NCBI RefSeq assembly: GCF_921293095.1
Contig: NC_060259.1
Span: 5,146,001-5,210,000 of the forward strand
Length of the DNA: 64,000 nucleotides
Direction of reading: 5' to 3'
Source of the DNA: Ischnura elegans
Taxonomy: Eukaryota; Arthropoda; Insecta; Odonata; Coenagrionidae
Shown here: piece after piece, positions 35,950 through 47,390 of the stretch
Numbering within the stretch: position 1 is the stretch's first letter
Layout of the letters: each line of letters starts with the position of its first letter
The notes under the pieces: generated by a model
Told to the model about the DNA's origin: nothing
The model's input: the letters and a program-made list of their open reading frames with translations, nothing else
The model's database searches: none
Program-made: the position numbers and the translations under genes

Positions 35950-37829
35950 TACAAAAATCGTATACGTTTTTGGTGTAGTTCTAGAGCGATTAACCAGATG
36001 TCACTAGAAGAATTTTGGCAATTTTTTTAATTTGCTCGTTCCACAAGTCTAAAAATACATTCTGAAGCAGAAAGGGTTGCTACATTAAGTGGAGACATTA
36101 ATTATTCGATTTTGTTTATAACAATTGTTATAAAAAATATTTTCTCGAATTTCGGCTAGTTACTTGACTTTTCCGAGTTTATATTCCTAATCCATTTTCC
36201 GGTAGACTGTTCTTAGTATAAAGTTGAAACTTGCAAGAAATGTTCATAGCACATTTTTTTCCATACTAGTAAACTTTAATTTGTTCATAACTCAGTTTCA
36301 ACGTTGTTATGTATGTTTATATATCTTTCGGACGAAAAATTTGGAATTTTTCAGGGTAAAAATCAATCGCCTGCTAACTTTCGTATCTTACGATATAGGT
36401 ACATATATGCTGCGTATGAAATTTGGACAAAACTATAAATTTATTTTTGGTGAAAGAATTGTAACTTTATCTCGATTACAAAGGGAGTTATGCCTTTTTA
36501 ATGGCCGCACCTCGTCAGGCTATCCTTACTGGCCTGGGTCTACGCAGAAAGCTCCCGCCTCCTAAGGAGTTCGTTTTGCCATCAGATAGGTTGGCGAGGC
36601 GAGGGTTTTGTTTTGACGAGGAAGAGATTTTCCGTGAGGGAAGATCTTTTCGCTTCAAGTGACAATATAAATCTTATTGATGGTCATCGCATCGTTGAAC
36701 GATCAACATATCGAATGAAATACATTTCGCGTAGTGTGCTTCAGAACTTCAGATAGGAAATACCTCACTTTGGTGAAGTGTAAATGCTATTTACAACACC
36801 AAGTGCCGGAATATTACAATAAAAAGGGAATGCGAGATTGGATCTCTACACTGAACAACAATGCACTGTTTGCCTTTCGCTAACGGTCATAGCCTCTTCA
36901 CCACAGTTGGTAACTAAAGCTTAAAAGTATTTGGTAATGAATTCTTAAGCGCGCAGCTTCAAACGAACACAAAGAGGAATGGATCAGCAGTAGCATTTTT
37001 GGGAATAGGGGTGGTCGGTGACCTTGATTTGTTTGCTCGATAGCGGGATGAGTAATGGCCCATTCTGTTACCACGTCGAAAATGGACAGGTTTCTTTCGG
37101 CTGTACCAGTTTTCTACTTCAGGTCTTACGTATGGGGCCGGGGATCATCTAATGCATGTTTTTGTCTTTCCTTGAGACCTAATTCTGATCATAGTTGTGA
37201 TAATCGTCGTCTCGTCAATAACAAGACGCATTGTCGTTTGAGGAAAGTTTTGTTTTAAGCGTTAGCATTTAGATGAGGTTCTTAAAAGTAAAACAAATAG
37301 CGGCTGCGATTGGGTCCAGGTTCATTCATTGCTTAAATTCTTGCCTCATTATATGAATGAATCCCTTCCCCAGGGGCCGAAAAACTAAATATCCAAAGAT
37401 ACATTTTATGCGGTGAGCATTTATATAGCAATATCGAATGGATTATTTTTGGCATATTCTAATTGTAAGTTGCTGCGGCACTAGAAAAATATGGCGATTC
37501 AAAACTATCCGCCCTCCCCTTTTTCGGAATTAAACCTCCTATTATGCAGTTTTGCGTATTGAAACTGCAAGCAAAATTTGCTTTGTAGGCCTCATGGGGA
37601 ATCCTAATTCGTAGGCTAAAATATGCTATCGCGTTAGAATCTTGAGTTATCCATTCATTAATTGTTATAAAACATTTGATTCTATGTATATTAGATATTG
37701 ATTGCTTTTCGTACACATTTTAACAGTCCAAAACCTATTTTTTGTCTTTGATAACAAGTTATTCATTTAAATACAGATTTTCAACACTAATACAGGATTT
37801 GTTATAATCATGCAACATAAAGTAGGTTC
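35950..37829. other. Left part of element G
   Basis: AT-rich sequence with short frames that I cannot relate to any protein. Confidence 0.3.
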
Positions 37830-37854
37830 GAAGATTTTCGCGGCGTTGATCAGA

Positions 37855-37960
37855 TTATCTCTGCATTCTCTTCGGGTTTCCACCGCGTCCGTTGGCTTTT
37901 GTCGAAACTGTTCTCGCCAAAAGGCAACGGACGCGGTGGAAACCCGAAGAGAAGGCAGAG
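37855..37960. repeat. Hairpin of PLE terminal sequence
   Basis: CTCTTCGGGTTTCCACCGCG (from about 37868) is answered by its complement near 37936-37955, with a loop containing GTCGAAACTGTTCTCGCC. The arms, about 43 bp each, are near-perfect. The sequence matches the terminal style of arthropod PLEs and sits just upstream of a PLE relic. Confidence 0.6.
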
Positions 37961-37979
37961 ATCATGCAACATAAAGTTT

Positions 37980-39610
37980 TAAGTCCAAACTTCGAACTGC
38001 AACCGACCTGTTGACGAGCCTTTCGGGAGGTACTTCCTCTGAGTGGCTGAAATGTCATCTATCAATGATTTTCCCGAGGTGTAACCCTCATTTTCCTCCA
38101 TTGCTGGGGACTTAAGTCCCGACGAGTAAAAACTAGTGATGTGTTTATAGAAGGTTAAAAAACTTCCATCTGATGTAAAAACATTTCGACGGAGTCGACG
38201 TACAAGTAGCCCTCCGGCGCAAGAATGTAGGAAAATAAAATTGTGCAATATATTATATTACCTTTGATAATCCAAGTAAATCTCACCGTATGAAAGTTAA
38301 TCACAACCAAGTTGATTTTGATCAATCAATTAGAAGGTAAACGAAGAAGATTTTACTATTTCCAAAGCAGAAAAAGGAACAGTGTGCTAATCCGTAATAA
38401 GGTCTCATGCATCGCCAAATGTGATGCTGTGTTGGAGGATACCTCATTCGTGATTCTCCCCCGTGATCCAACGGATAGATTCCAAAAAAGTGTTAAAAAA
38501 GCTTTATCTTCCTGCTGTAATTTTTTAAATTAGCCCCTAAATTAAATATCATCTTTAGGCAATTGCCTGGTTTTTCACCAAAATATAATATTAATAGCCC
38601 CATCATTTTGCCACAGAAACTTCAACACCTCATACGTCACCATCCAACTCCAAGCTAGTTTCATTTGACCTAAAAAATCTATTTACTTCTGTACCTGTAC
38701 AAACAACTTTGTTACTTATTGAGAGACCACAATATTAAAATCAGTGTGTCTTGTGAACTTCATTGCCTAATGGAACAGAGTGCCAGCCAAAATTATTTTT
38801 TGTACAATAAGAATATTTATCACCAAACAGACGGCCTTGCGATGTGGTATTCCCTTTCACCTGTAATAGCCGAAATATTTACGGACAATTCAAAACGCCA
38901 ATTATTTGATTCGGGCATTCTATCTCATCTAACATCTTCTGGTACCGCTAAGTATGTTGACTACATCATTTGCCGCTGGACCGGAATTGTCAGATAATTA
39001 GATAATTTCACACAATAATATAATATGAATGATAATCCACAATGAAATCAATTGCAATTTCAAATGGCTACAGCTTTAATACTTAAACTAAAATCCTTCA
39101 GAGAAAGTTGAAAATGCGAGCTATTTCACAGCTTTGCTCCCTTCCCCCATCACAGAGAATTCTAAAAATTGGTGCCGGTCATTTTTTGTGGGAGACCTTT
39201 CCAACAGGCTTGCAAACAAATTCCCCAAAAATAAATTCAATGTTTCTTTTTACAACCCTTGCACTCTCGGTGAAGTTCTGTGTCGTAACAAAGACAAAAT
39301 AGAACCCATCCATCAATCCGGCATTTACAAAGTTAATTGTGAATCATGCCACTTGAGTTTCATTGGTCGAACAGGCAGAAGTTTTATTATCAGAATGAAA
39401 GAACATAGAAGGTGCAGGAAACTGGGATGAAACGTCACTTATCGCCAAACATTTGGTACAGACTTTTCATTCTTGTCATTTTCAACCAGAATTTTCTCCA
39501 CCCCTTCAGTAACGGCACAAGGCTTGATGTTTTAGAGCAGTTTGAAATAGTACAAATTTATACAAATATTCTTATTAGATATTCCTATTTTGGCCACAGT
39601 TTTTGTGTTT
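37980..39610 (+). pseudogene. Penelope-like element relic: RT and GIY-YIG endonuclease
   Basis: Fragments in shifting frames follow PLE order. An N-terminal block near 38400-38530 has DTSFVILPRDPTDRFQKSV. An RT block (38719-38997) has FLYNKNIYHQTDGLAMW, LSPVIAEIF and AKYVDYIIC, where the expected second aspartate of YVDD is tyrosine. A GIY-YIG block (39300-39420) has SGIYKVNCESC, FIGRTGRSF and RMKEH. PLEs combine a telomerase-like RT with a GIY-YIG nuclease. The upstream region 37980-38060 carries, on the minus strand, a degenerate hammerhead-like string (AGAGGAAGTACCTCC, CGAAAGGCTCGTC). Multiple frameshifts make it inactive. Confidence 0.8.
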
Positions 39611-40492
39611 AACAGTGATCTCACAAAGAAGTTATAGTGATGTGATAACTAAAAAAATGTGATTCAGTAATTTATTAGTTCCTGACAACCACATAAATAA
39701 GGATTATTGAGCAGGTATACTATGTTTCATTTATTTCCGTTTCTAGTTTCCGTTTTTTTAAATTGGTCTGAGACGAGGCACGCACTATTTTTCATATTTT
39801 CCCTTCTATTTTATATTTAAACTTTGTAGAAAGAGGACTGTTGTGTAGCTTTTTACAAACCTGTGTAATTATTGTTGACTGTCAAAAATTTCATGGACAT
39901 TTACGCGGCGAGAACTGCACGGAAAAATGCTGGAGAAAAAAGAGAAAACCATAGTTGCTCGAAAAAGAATTTGAATGCATATCTAGGGTGTTGTTTCAGA
40001 TTACACGGAGATGAAAGGCAAAACTTGAGCTTATTAATTTTTTGAACATGAATTTTTTTTATTCTGACGAGAGAAGATGGCGAGCTAGTTCACGATCAAT
40101 CTCTTTTTTTTTAGAGGAATGGCAACTGGTTGAACAAAATTGTTGATTTCCCTGATGTATTTCGCAACCTTCCAAGCACCTCGGGTTCGTATTTTCCTAG
40201 TATTTTAATGGTGACATGGGGTCCCCTGGGATATTGTTCTAGTAGTCTCATTTTTTAACAGGTACATCCGATATACAAAGGGGTAGGCCAAGTAAACAAT
40301 TCACTGACGTTACTATGCGCTCCAAAATTAGGAAAACGAAGCTGCTTGAAGTCAAGTAATTTGCAGGAGTAGAAGAAGAGTTAATCCTTCAATTCTCAAC
40401 AATTTTGATATGTCTGTCTTGCGGATTATTGATTGATCCGGTAAAACTTAAGAAGTTCTGCTTAGATACAGCGTAAAATTTTGTGAGACATT
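39611..40492. other. Element G, unassigned
   Basis: No recognised gene. Confidence 0.3.
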
Positions 40493-40687
40493 ATGGATGG
40501 TTTTACATGCCACCCACGGAGCACAATGCGCATACATGGTGCAGATGTAATCGAGCCGGCTCTTCTTCCTATTGAAGAACTATCGGAGGAGGCCCAGGAA
40601 TCTCGCAATAAAGATATTAGAAAATACCGCGAGCATTACGCGAGAAAAATATCTCGAATTCATACGAATGAGGATATTTTCCGGTGA
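40493..40687 (+). pseudogene. Possible transposase C-terminal fragment in element G
   Basis: A 64-residue frame with HGADVIEPALLPIEELSEEA and QESRNKDIRKYREHYARK, then ISRIHTNEDIF. I recall similar segments (LLPIGQLSEEA, ARNK..R.YR..) near the C-terminus of uncharacterised insect proteins likely to be transposases, but cannot name the family. Its place about 0.9 kb from G's right end fits an element-encoded protein. Confidence 0.4.
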
Positions 40688-41569
40688 CTGATCCTGACAT
40701 CGAACCCTTTTATTAGCACATTAGGAACTGACTGAACAAATGTCGGGGCCTTAAAGATCTTTCGCAGGAGGTTCGTGATCTTGGTCTTGCTAGAGTCTCA
40801 AAATTCTGCGAGCGAATGCAAAGAGAGAGATGGGTGGGATTGGGAAGAATCTGATGATGAATAATTATAATACATAATCCGTAAAGTAATAAATCATTAA
40901 CCATGCTTATATGAGAATAAAAGAGTCACTTAAATACAATTTTGACATTTATTTAAAAATTACTTTTAGTCCATACAGAAGAACCTCACGAAATCTGGAA
41001 ATCGCACCTCTTTAACGTAAGTCAATGAACCCAACAACCCTCTATTTAGCCTTTTTTATTTATTGACTAATTTCAAAGATCATTAACTCATCCTTCATAA
41101 CTAATTATCATTTATTTTCATGTTTTATCATGATTTGCGTTCGTCTATGCAGTCAGCGTTACGATTAGCCATATAATAAGTTAAAGTTCCACGTATCGCC
41201 TAAAATAATATTTTTTCGCAAAAATAACTGCAGAAATGAAAGTAGCATGCCAAAAAACGTGTAGAGAGCAATTTTCAAAGACATCCAACGAAAATATGAT
41301 TTTGGTCAAACTTTTTCGCGATCTGGGCCTTTGTGCGCCGCCTCTCCTTCTATGCTCTCTCAGTCTTCCCTTCCTTCGATGCTTGGGGTACTGACAGAGT
41401 TTGGAAGACGGGGAGCGGGAAGGAAAGGGGATAGGCGAGGTGACCTTGAAGAAAAAGACCCTCTCGCCTCTGGCTAGCTACTCTCGTGCCACCTTCCTGC
41501 TTTTTGAGAATTAAAACTCGATACGATTTCCTCCTATGCCGTGAGCCCTCTATAATATACTTACTCTAT
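40688..41569. other. Right part of element G
   Basis: AT-rich, then a GC-rich stretch near 41325-41470 without a credible ORF. Confidence 0.3.
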
Positions 41570-41903
41570 GGTACTACAGATGTAATACATAACAAAAATA
41601 TATATGTATGTGACCCATGAAAATACAATATATATACATATATATATCCAAATGTGTGTTGTTGGGGGAGTTACGGACTTAGGCCCCTGGGCTGCCTCGC
41701 CGCCAGATTCGCCAAACTACGTAAGCTTGGGAGCCCTTTCTTTTCCACTTTCCGAATTATTCCCTTCACCCCTTCTCCTTTGTTCCGTGTGCCGTGCTCG
41801 TCTTTTTGGCAGGGTTTTTGGTTTGTCTTAAGTTCATTTTGTGGCAATAAATTGCATTAAAAAAATTATTGCTGCCTTCTTACTGCCACCACCTTCACCC
41901 ATA

Positions 41904-42276
41904 GTTCAAGCAGTCGTGGGCAAAAAGTGGCGGCATTCCGAGGTGGTATGGGATTATGCCTGGGGAAGATAGACCATATAAATGATACATTAAACCTGTG
42001 AAGATGCCGTGACTTGGCGATGGGAGGCGCCAACAATTATGCCTCCCATCACCCGGGGGAGAGGGCAGCAGCTCTTCTTCATATGAGTGAAGGTGGAGAC
42101 CACGGTGGTCAGTACAGCGACACTTTATTTCAATCAGGCGTGGTCACATTCAATTTAACGGCTGCAGTACTGCGATGTGGAAGGCAAGGGGAAACCACCA
42201 CATTATTATCCAGAGGAGTCGCAGCTACTCCAAATTTAAATTATCTGACATGATGGAATTATCTCAGGTAAAAAAT
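41904..42276 (+). pseudogene. LINE 5'-end fragment, plus strand
   Basis: Leader of the same LINE family as at 20.5 kb, with only a handful of differences over about 370 bp and in inverted orientation. It contains the conserved short ORF (42014-42253), whose TGA overlaps the endonuclease ATG. It ends a few codons into the endonuclease. Directly after it lies a small palindrome, AGGTAAGCTAGTGCTTACCT (near 42283-42302), possibly a rearrangement scar. Confidence 0.8.
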
Positions 42277-42302
42277 CCGAAGGTAAGCTAGTGCTTACCT
42301 CC

Positions 42303-42763
42303 GGAGTAAGCTAAAACTTACTTAATGAAAAATGTATTACCAAATCATGAATAGATAGCAATATACGGAACGAATGTATAAAAAAAGAAACTACGATCTC
42401 AAGGATAGTTTCAATAATTCATTCCAGCAACAACAATCTCCATCACATACAAACTATATTGTGATGTTGTAATATTGTTTCCTTCGATTCTGTAGGTACA
42501 GCATTACTACCACACATTATATAAGCATTGTCAACAAGTTATCCAGTATCGATTATCTTAATCTAACAATAAGTCCTAATTTCCGCAAACAAAAAGATTT
42601 AAAACGACGACAACAAACTGTGCCAATGAGTCTTCACTTGTTTTTACCCTTCTTTCATTGGTGGAGACACGTTAGATGACTTCCAACTTCGGATATATTC
42701 GGATTTTCCCATTTTGGGAAGGAGGGGGAACCGTACCGACTGGTTTGAAACCGACGACCTTAC
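42303..42763. other. Unassigned DNA
   Basis: No gene recognised. An older inverted pair around the next MITE (ACCGTACCGAC near 42730; its complement near 43775) hints that an earlier element hosts it. Confidence 0.35.
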
Positions 42764-42766
42764 AGA

Positions 42767-43753
42767 GGGTGCTTTCCAATCACCTTGCGCAGATTAGCTC
42801 ACATCGCAACAGATTGAAACACATTAGCGCACACTGAAACAGACGATTGGAACGCATCTGCGCTCGTGTGTTTAGAAACGGTGGACTGATCGGCGGCAAA
42901 AGTTGAATGTTTAAATGACCTGTAGCTTTTGAACTGACCTTCGCCATATTATTAATGAAGAATGATGATAAATGTTCGTTTATATCATTTTGTATTTATA
43001 TAAGCACTAGTAAGTATTAATTGAAATAAAATAATGGAACTATCGCTACATAATAATTACCTCTCCCGAACCGCTGCAGTGCCGGCAGTTATACCAGTTG
43101 TACTTCATTTCGCATTTCTGGATTGAGATACACGTACAACTTACATCCATATCACGCAGGTAAAGCCGTAAAAAATGTTAACACTGCATTATAAATCTGC
43201 CGATTCGATAGTTATTTTGCGGTACTGAATTACAATTAATGGAATGCAATTAACGCCACATGAACGTTAAAGGAAATTTGGTATATAATACGCCCACTAT
43301 CCATGTAAGCTAATGAAATAAACCTGCTTAGAATCTAAGCAATATAACATTTCAGTTTAATAACTTACATTCTCCATTTCTAGAAAATCTACTAGCCACC
43401 TCTTGCTATCGTCCTATGCTCATATGTTATATCAATCATTACGTTTGACGAAGATAATATTATATTTCCCAAATTACGAGCTTCATTAAACTTATGTAAA
43501 ACATATACAGATCAAATTATTGCTTATTATTCTCAAATGATCATCATACATATCTTTGAGATGGTGGAATTCATTTTCCGTCAGCAATATATTTTCCCGC
43601 CATCACAAGTTTTGTCTGCTAGCGCAGACGAACAACGGTGCAGGATGTGTTCCCATCTGTTTAGCGCAGATGACGTCACAGCTGCGATTGGAACACGCTC
43701 TGAGCTAAACAGTTTAAAACAGATCAGCGCAGATACGCGATTGGAAAGCACCC
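42767..43753. mobile_element. Harbinger-like MITE, 987 bp
   Basis: Inverted ends GGGTGCTTTCCAATC with a 3-bp duplication AGA at 42764-42766 and 43754-43756. Subterminal GCGCAGAT and TTAGCGCA repeats occur at both ends. No transposase. A 3-bp duplication and GGG ends suggest PIF/Harbinger. Confidence 0.6.
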
Positions 43754-44040
43754 AGAATCGCTGAAAGTGCCGTCGTCGGTACGGAAACCGTGGTCGGTAC
43801 GGAATGATGTCCTGTCGATGAGCTTGAAAGGGAAACAGATCGGTGCGGTACCGACGAAATACGGAATACGGCCCCAGAATCACTGGTGAATGTGATTCCC
43901 AGTGTTATAAGGTTTCCTTGCTTAACAGGTCCGTAATTGCTCATCATTATTAACCTTTGGGATGAGAACTTTCGTAGTAATCTAAGGTTCTATATACGTA
44001 ATTTCTTAAATATCAATTTTAGCTGATTAAAAAGAAAATT

Positions 44041-44155
44041 ATGAGTTACGAGCGAGTTGATTTCCGTGTTCCCAAAGGCGAAATCGTGCCCCCAGCCGCC
44101 TTCTGGGGTTTACCATTGGAAGCCAGTCCTCAGAGGCACCCACTCTTTAAACGGG
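44041..44155 (+). CDS. Possible first exon of an unidentified gene
   Basis: ATG at 44041 opens MSYERVDFRVPKGEIVPP, then AAFWGLPLEASPQRHPLFKR, directly followed by GTAAATATT, a usable splice donor. The composition looks like ordinary protein. I do not recognise it and see no partner exon. It lies just left of a Tc1-like terminal repeat, so it may be a stray exon carried by rearrangement. Confidence 0.35.
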
Positions 44156-44395
44156 TAAATATTTTCAATTCTCTACTCCAGTCAACTACGAGTATAAAAA
44201 TAATCTCAAACGCCGCGACAACGCAACATCATCAACGCATGATCGATGGTCGATTACTCAACTGAGCATCGCAATGATTTCCTGCGTCTCCCGCCCGTGC
44301 CACGATGACCCGATCGTGAGTCGTTCCCGAGCTACCATGAAGATTCATACCCAGATAGTGATCACTCAAATTTAATGGTGGCTAGAAATCGACAA

Positions 44396-44447
44396 TGGAG
44401 CGAAAGTGGCGCCGCTCGATTTGTTGCAAGACTTTAGCAAATAATGG
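44396..44447. repeat. Tc1/mariner-like terminal inverted repeat, copy 2
   Basis: Same 52-bp block as at 20038-20089 with a few substitutions. It ends at TA (44448-44449), and LINE sequence resumes at that TA. Confidence 0.65.
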
Positions 44448-45797
44448 TACATGCCTACGACGGACTACGAGGATGAAGAAGTTGAAGACGTCTACGATGA
44501 TATCAGGGAAGTAATCAAACAGGTAAGGGGTGAAGGGAACCATACTGTTTTAGGTAATTGGAACGCTGTCGTCAGCGAAGGTCAGGATGGAAGAATAACA
44601 GGAAAATATGGATTAGGAAATCGAAATGGAAGACGGGAAAGGATCCTGGAATTTCGCACGGAACACAAATTAGTGGTTGCCAACACGCTATTTAAGAATT
44701 ACATACGAAGAAGATATCCAAGGAAAATGCCGGGAGGTGAAAGAAGAATTCAACTAGACTATATTTTAGTGAAGCAGAGGTTTAGGAATCAGATAAGGAC
44801 TGTAAAAGCTACCCGGGGGTAGATGTCGACAGTAATGATGAAATCCCATCTGAAATTCAAGAAATTGAAGAAATCAGCGAAGAACGCATGGCAATTAGAG
44901 AAACGAAAGGAGCCCAAACATTAACAGGCCTTTCAAGAAGTTGTAGAGAGCAAGATAGGATTAGACCAGACTGAAAAATCAGTGGAGAATAGCTGGACAA
45001 ATATCAAAAGTGGGCTTCAGGACGCCGCTAGAGAAGTTCTAGGGAGAAGAAAAGGTCATAAGAAAAATACAGGGATCACGTATGAAGTCCTAGACCTCAT
45101 TGAAGAACGGAGAAAGTATAAGAATACGAATACTGAGGAACGACAGGGTTGCTATAAGAAAATAAAGAACGAGATTTGCCGCAAAGCGAGGAAAGCCAGA
45201 GAAGCGTGGATGAGAAACATGTGCGAGGACGGGCAAAACAACCTAGTACAAGGGAAAGTGGAAGCGGCCTATAGAATAGTAAGGAACCATTTCAAGGATC
45301 GGAGAACAAGATGTAATACATAAGGGGAGAGTATGGAAATATTCTAACTGAAAACGACGACAAAGCCGATAGATGGAAGGATTGCCTGTTTGAATTATGC
45401 AACGGAAGCAGACTTAGATCAAAAATAAGAGGAGAGGAAAGTGAAGTAGCAAAGGAATATATGGGAGCGAGCATATTAAGAAACAAGTTCGGAATTTGAC
45501 GTTGCAATAAGATACCTGCGAAAGAATAAGGCCCGAGGAATGAATGAAAATCCAGTAGAGCTAATAAAAAAATGCAGGGGAAAAGGTCTAAACTCAGCTG
45601 TATAAAACTATCTGCGATATATACTCAACAGGAGATTCGCCTAGTAACTTCGAGGAGAACATAATCATTCCCAAAAAAAGAGAACAGAGAAGTGCGAAGT
45701 CTATGAGCTTGACGACACATGCGTCGAAGGTTTTGATAATTATTATTTACAGCAGAATAGAACGAAGAGCAGACGAATTCCTGGATGATGACCAGTG
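44448..45797 (+). pseudogene. LINE 3' half: end of endonuclease and N-terminal RT
   Basis: Starts at YMPTTDYEDEE, exactly the codons that follow VIQMY, where the fragment at 20.09 kb stops. It continues through VLGNWNAVV (the catalytic GDWN is GNWN here), KMPGGERR and LDYILVKQRF, then in shifted frames ARKAREAW and AYRIVRNHF, and weak RT blocks to EFLDDDQ near 45795. Several frameshifts make it inactive. It ends where CAGTGGCGGCGCG begins, which resembles a hAT terminus, though no partner end was found. Confidence 0.8.
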
Positions 45798-46085
45798 GCG
45801 GCGCGTGCGTATACGCATGTTAGCAAGTGCACACCCAAAGATGAATGAATTATAAAAGAAAACTATTCCTTTGTAACGAGAAGGATAAAAATCCTGTCTC
45901 CATATGCAAGAAACATGAAGCTCCGAACACTACAGCTATCTCCTTTTCGAATTCACCGCTCTACAAGTGTGCGATCCCGTGGCATCGCGCCGGGTGCATT
46001 TTCGGTCTATGCGATCGCTTGAGTGTGCTCTGGCGGTACGAAGTAAGCGGGGTATGTACATTTCAAATGGATGATGGGAGCAGAC
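45798..46085. other. Unassigned junction DNA
   Basis: Begins CAGTGGCGGCGCGTGCG, a hAT-like terminal motif. No matching inverted end seen in the window. Confidence 0.3.
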
Positions 46086-47390
46086 TCAAAACGATGCGAG
46101 TGCGCAGGCTTCGGGGGTTGGAATGTGATAGTAATGCGATGTCTTGGGCTGTGAGTCCTTCATGTGGTCCGTTTTCCTCGAGGAAAGAAAGAATCTTCTC
46201 TCGGTATTGGGGATTGGGATCAGCAGAGATGGGTTGCTACGCCGAAGCGTCGAACAATTGCCTAAGCGCCTCGTTGTTGTAGTCAGCCGCATTCATCACG
46301 ACCACCGTGGACCCTTTGTCTGACGGAGTGATGACGATATCCGGGTTACGGATGAGGGAATTTAATGCCAACTTTTCTGTTCGCGAAAGATTGTCCCTAG
46401 ATTTAATTGATTTAATGAAAGATCTCTCCGAAAATTTAGAGAGGAGGAGATTACTGAAAATTTCAATAGGATGATTGGAGGGAAGAGGTTTGGGTTCGTG
46501 CGAAGAAGGAGGCTTAAATCTCGTCAGTACACTATGGACGGTAGAAGAATGTTGGGTGGGGTTAGGATGGGTCTCCCAGAAGAATTTCCACTTAAGTTTA
46601 CGGCAGAACTGGAGTGTGTCTTTGAGAATGTGTATGGGGTTTACTTTCAGCGTGGGGCAGAAAGAAAGCCCTTTGTGGAGGAGAGAGAGCTGGTCAGGAG
46701 AAAGGGGGTGGAAGAAAGGTTGACTACACTTTCTTCCTTGGGTTCCTCCGTGGTAGCAGAGGCTAGCTCAACAGTAGGCCCTGGGCGTGAATCGTACATA
46801 TGGACTCGCTTTTGGACCTTGGCGTGGGGTGGCGGTGGGGGAGGAAGGTTGTAAATCACTGATAGGTCAGGTTTGAAGCTGTGAAGAGGAGGAGGCGGGG
46901 GCGGAGGGTTCACCAGATGTACGGGTGAAGAGATGCCTAGGCGGAAGAAGGATAGGATAAGCGAGGAAAGCTTCTTATGAGACCTTTGGCGTCGGATAGA
47001 AAGAGAGCGTTGTGAGGCAAGCAAAATTCGATTAACCGAAGCCAGGGAGTTCGGCATGTATTGGCTAATAATTTTGATAAGGGATGCAATATGTGAATAG
47101 TATTTGGTGACCAGGTCATTGTACTTAGTGAGAACTGACTGGCAGAACTGAAAAGAAATTTGTTAAGCGAAAGAGTGAAAAGATGGACGTAGGTCAGGTG
47201 GTAGGCCAGACAGAGGAAGTTTTATAATGAGACCATTTGGTACGATTCCCAAGGATAAACACATCGAGAGGAACTGCGCGTGGCACGTGAATTGTGCTAG
47301 CTTGCTGGAAGATTTCTTTATAGTCTTCAGTATAGAATCAATCGCGTCCACCGTAGGCATGTTGGTAAGTGAGTGTGTTACGGAGGAGTA
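46086..47390 (-). pseudogene. Penelope-like element, N-terminal and early RT part
   Basis: Minus-strand coding, mostly open with at least one frameshift. From the 5' side it reads SKLAQFTCHAQFLSMC, LGIVPNGLIIK and LPPDLRPSF. After a proline-rich stretch come VNLSSTPLS, LLHKGLSFCP and WKFFWETHPNP; then LALNSLIRNPDIVITPSDKG, VVVMNAADY and an ADPNPQY block. These are the usual PLE N-terminal and finger motifs (NLS..L..LL.KGL.F.P; P.DKG). The catalytic palm and GIY-YIG domain are missing, so the copy is 3'-truncated. This family differs from the PLE at 38 kb. Confidence 0.78.

Larger units (their letters stand above)
35915..41570. mobile_element. Element G: 5.7-kb DNA transposon inside K copy 3
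   Basis: Inverted ends CATAGAGTAAGTATA at 35915 and 41570, flanked by GTACTAC at 35908-35914 and 41571-41577 (or TACTA if the ends start one base earlier). The interrupted K sequence rejoins cleanly when G is removed. G hosts a PLE (about 37830-39610) and, towards its right end, a possible transposase tail (40493-40687). The superfamily is not assigned. Confidence 0.68.
32679..41667 (-). mobile_element. K element, copy 3, interrupted by element G
   Basis: Minus-strand copy: CCCAGATAACACGGCATTTG at 32679 and the other terminus GTGTTGTTGGGG ending at 41667. It lies inside E close to E's right end. The K body covers 32679-35914 and 41578-41667; the rest is element G. The CTATTGGCGC hairpin is intact near 34758-34793, and the exon-like cargo is kept in reverse. 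Confidence 0.7.
25894..41685. mobile_element. Element E: DNA transposon hosting the nested stack
   Basis: Inverted ends GGCCTAAGTCCGTAACT lie at 25894 and at 41685 (reverse complement), flanked by CCTGG at 25889-25893 and 41686-41690; a 3-bp CTG reading is also possible because the ends are palindromic. Subterminal zones repeat CTCCGTTACCGGGAGAAA-type motifs (25905-26040 and 32580-32678). Removing nested elements F and K leaves about 2.1 kb of E without a transposase, so E is non-autonomous. Family not assigned. Confidence 0.6.

Noticed and set aside
45797..45830. hAT transposon end (CAGTGGCGGCGCG)
   Set aside because: Only one end is visible and no 8-bp duplication could be identified, so it is not listed as an element.
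46471..46854. 127-codon plus-strand ORF
   Set aside because: Shadow of the minus-strand PLE coding sequence; the glycine run is the complement of the PLE proline run.
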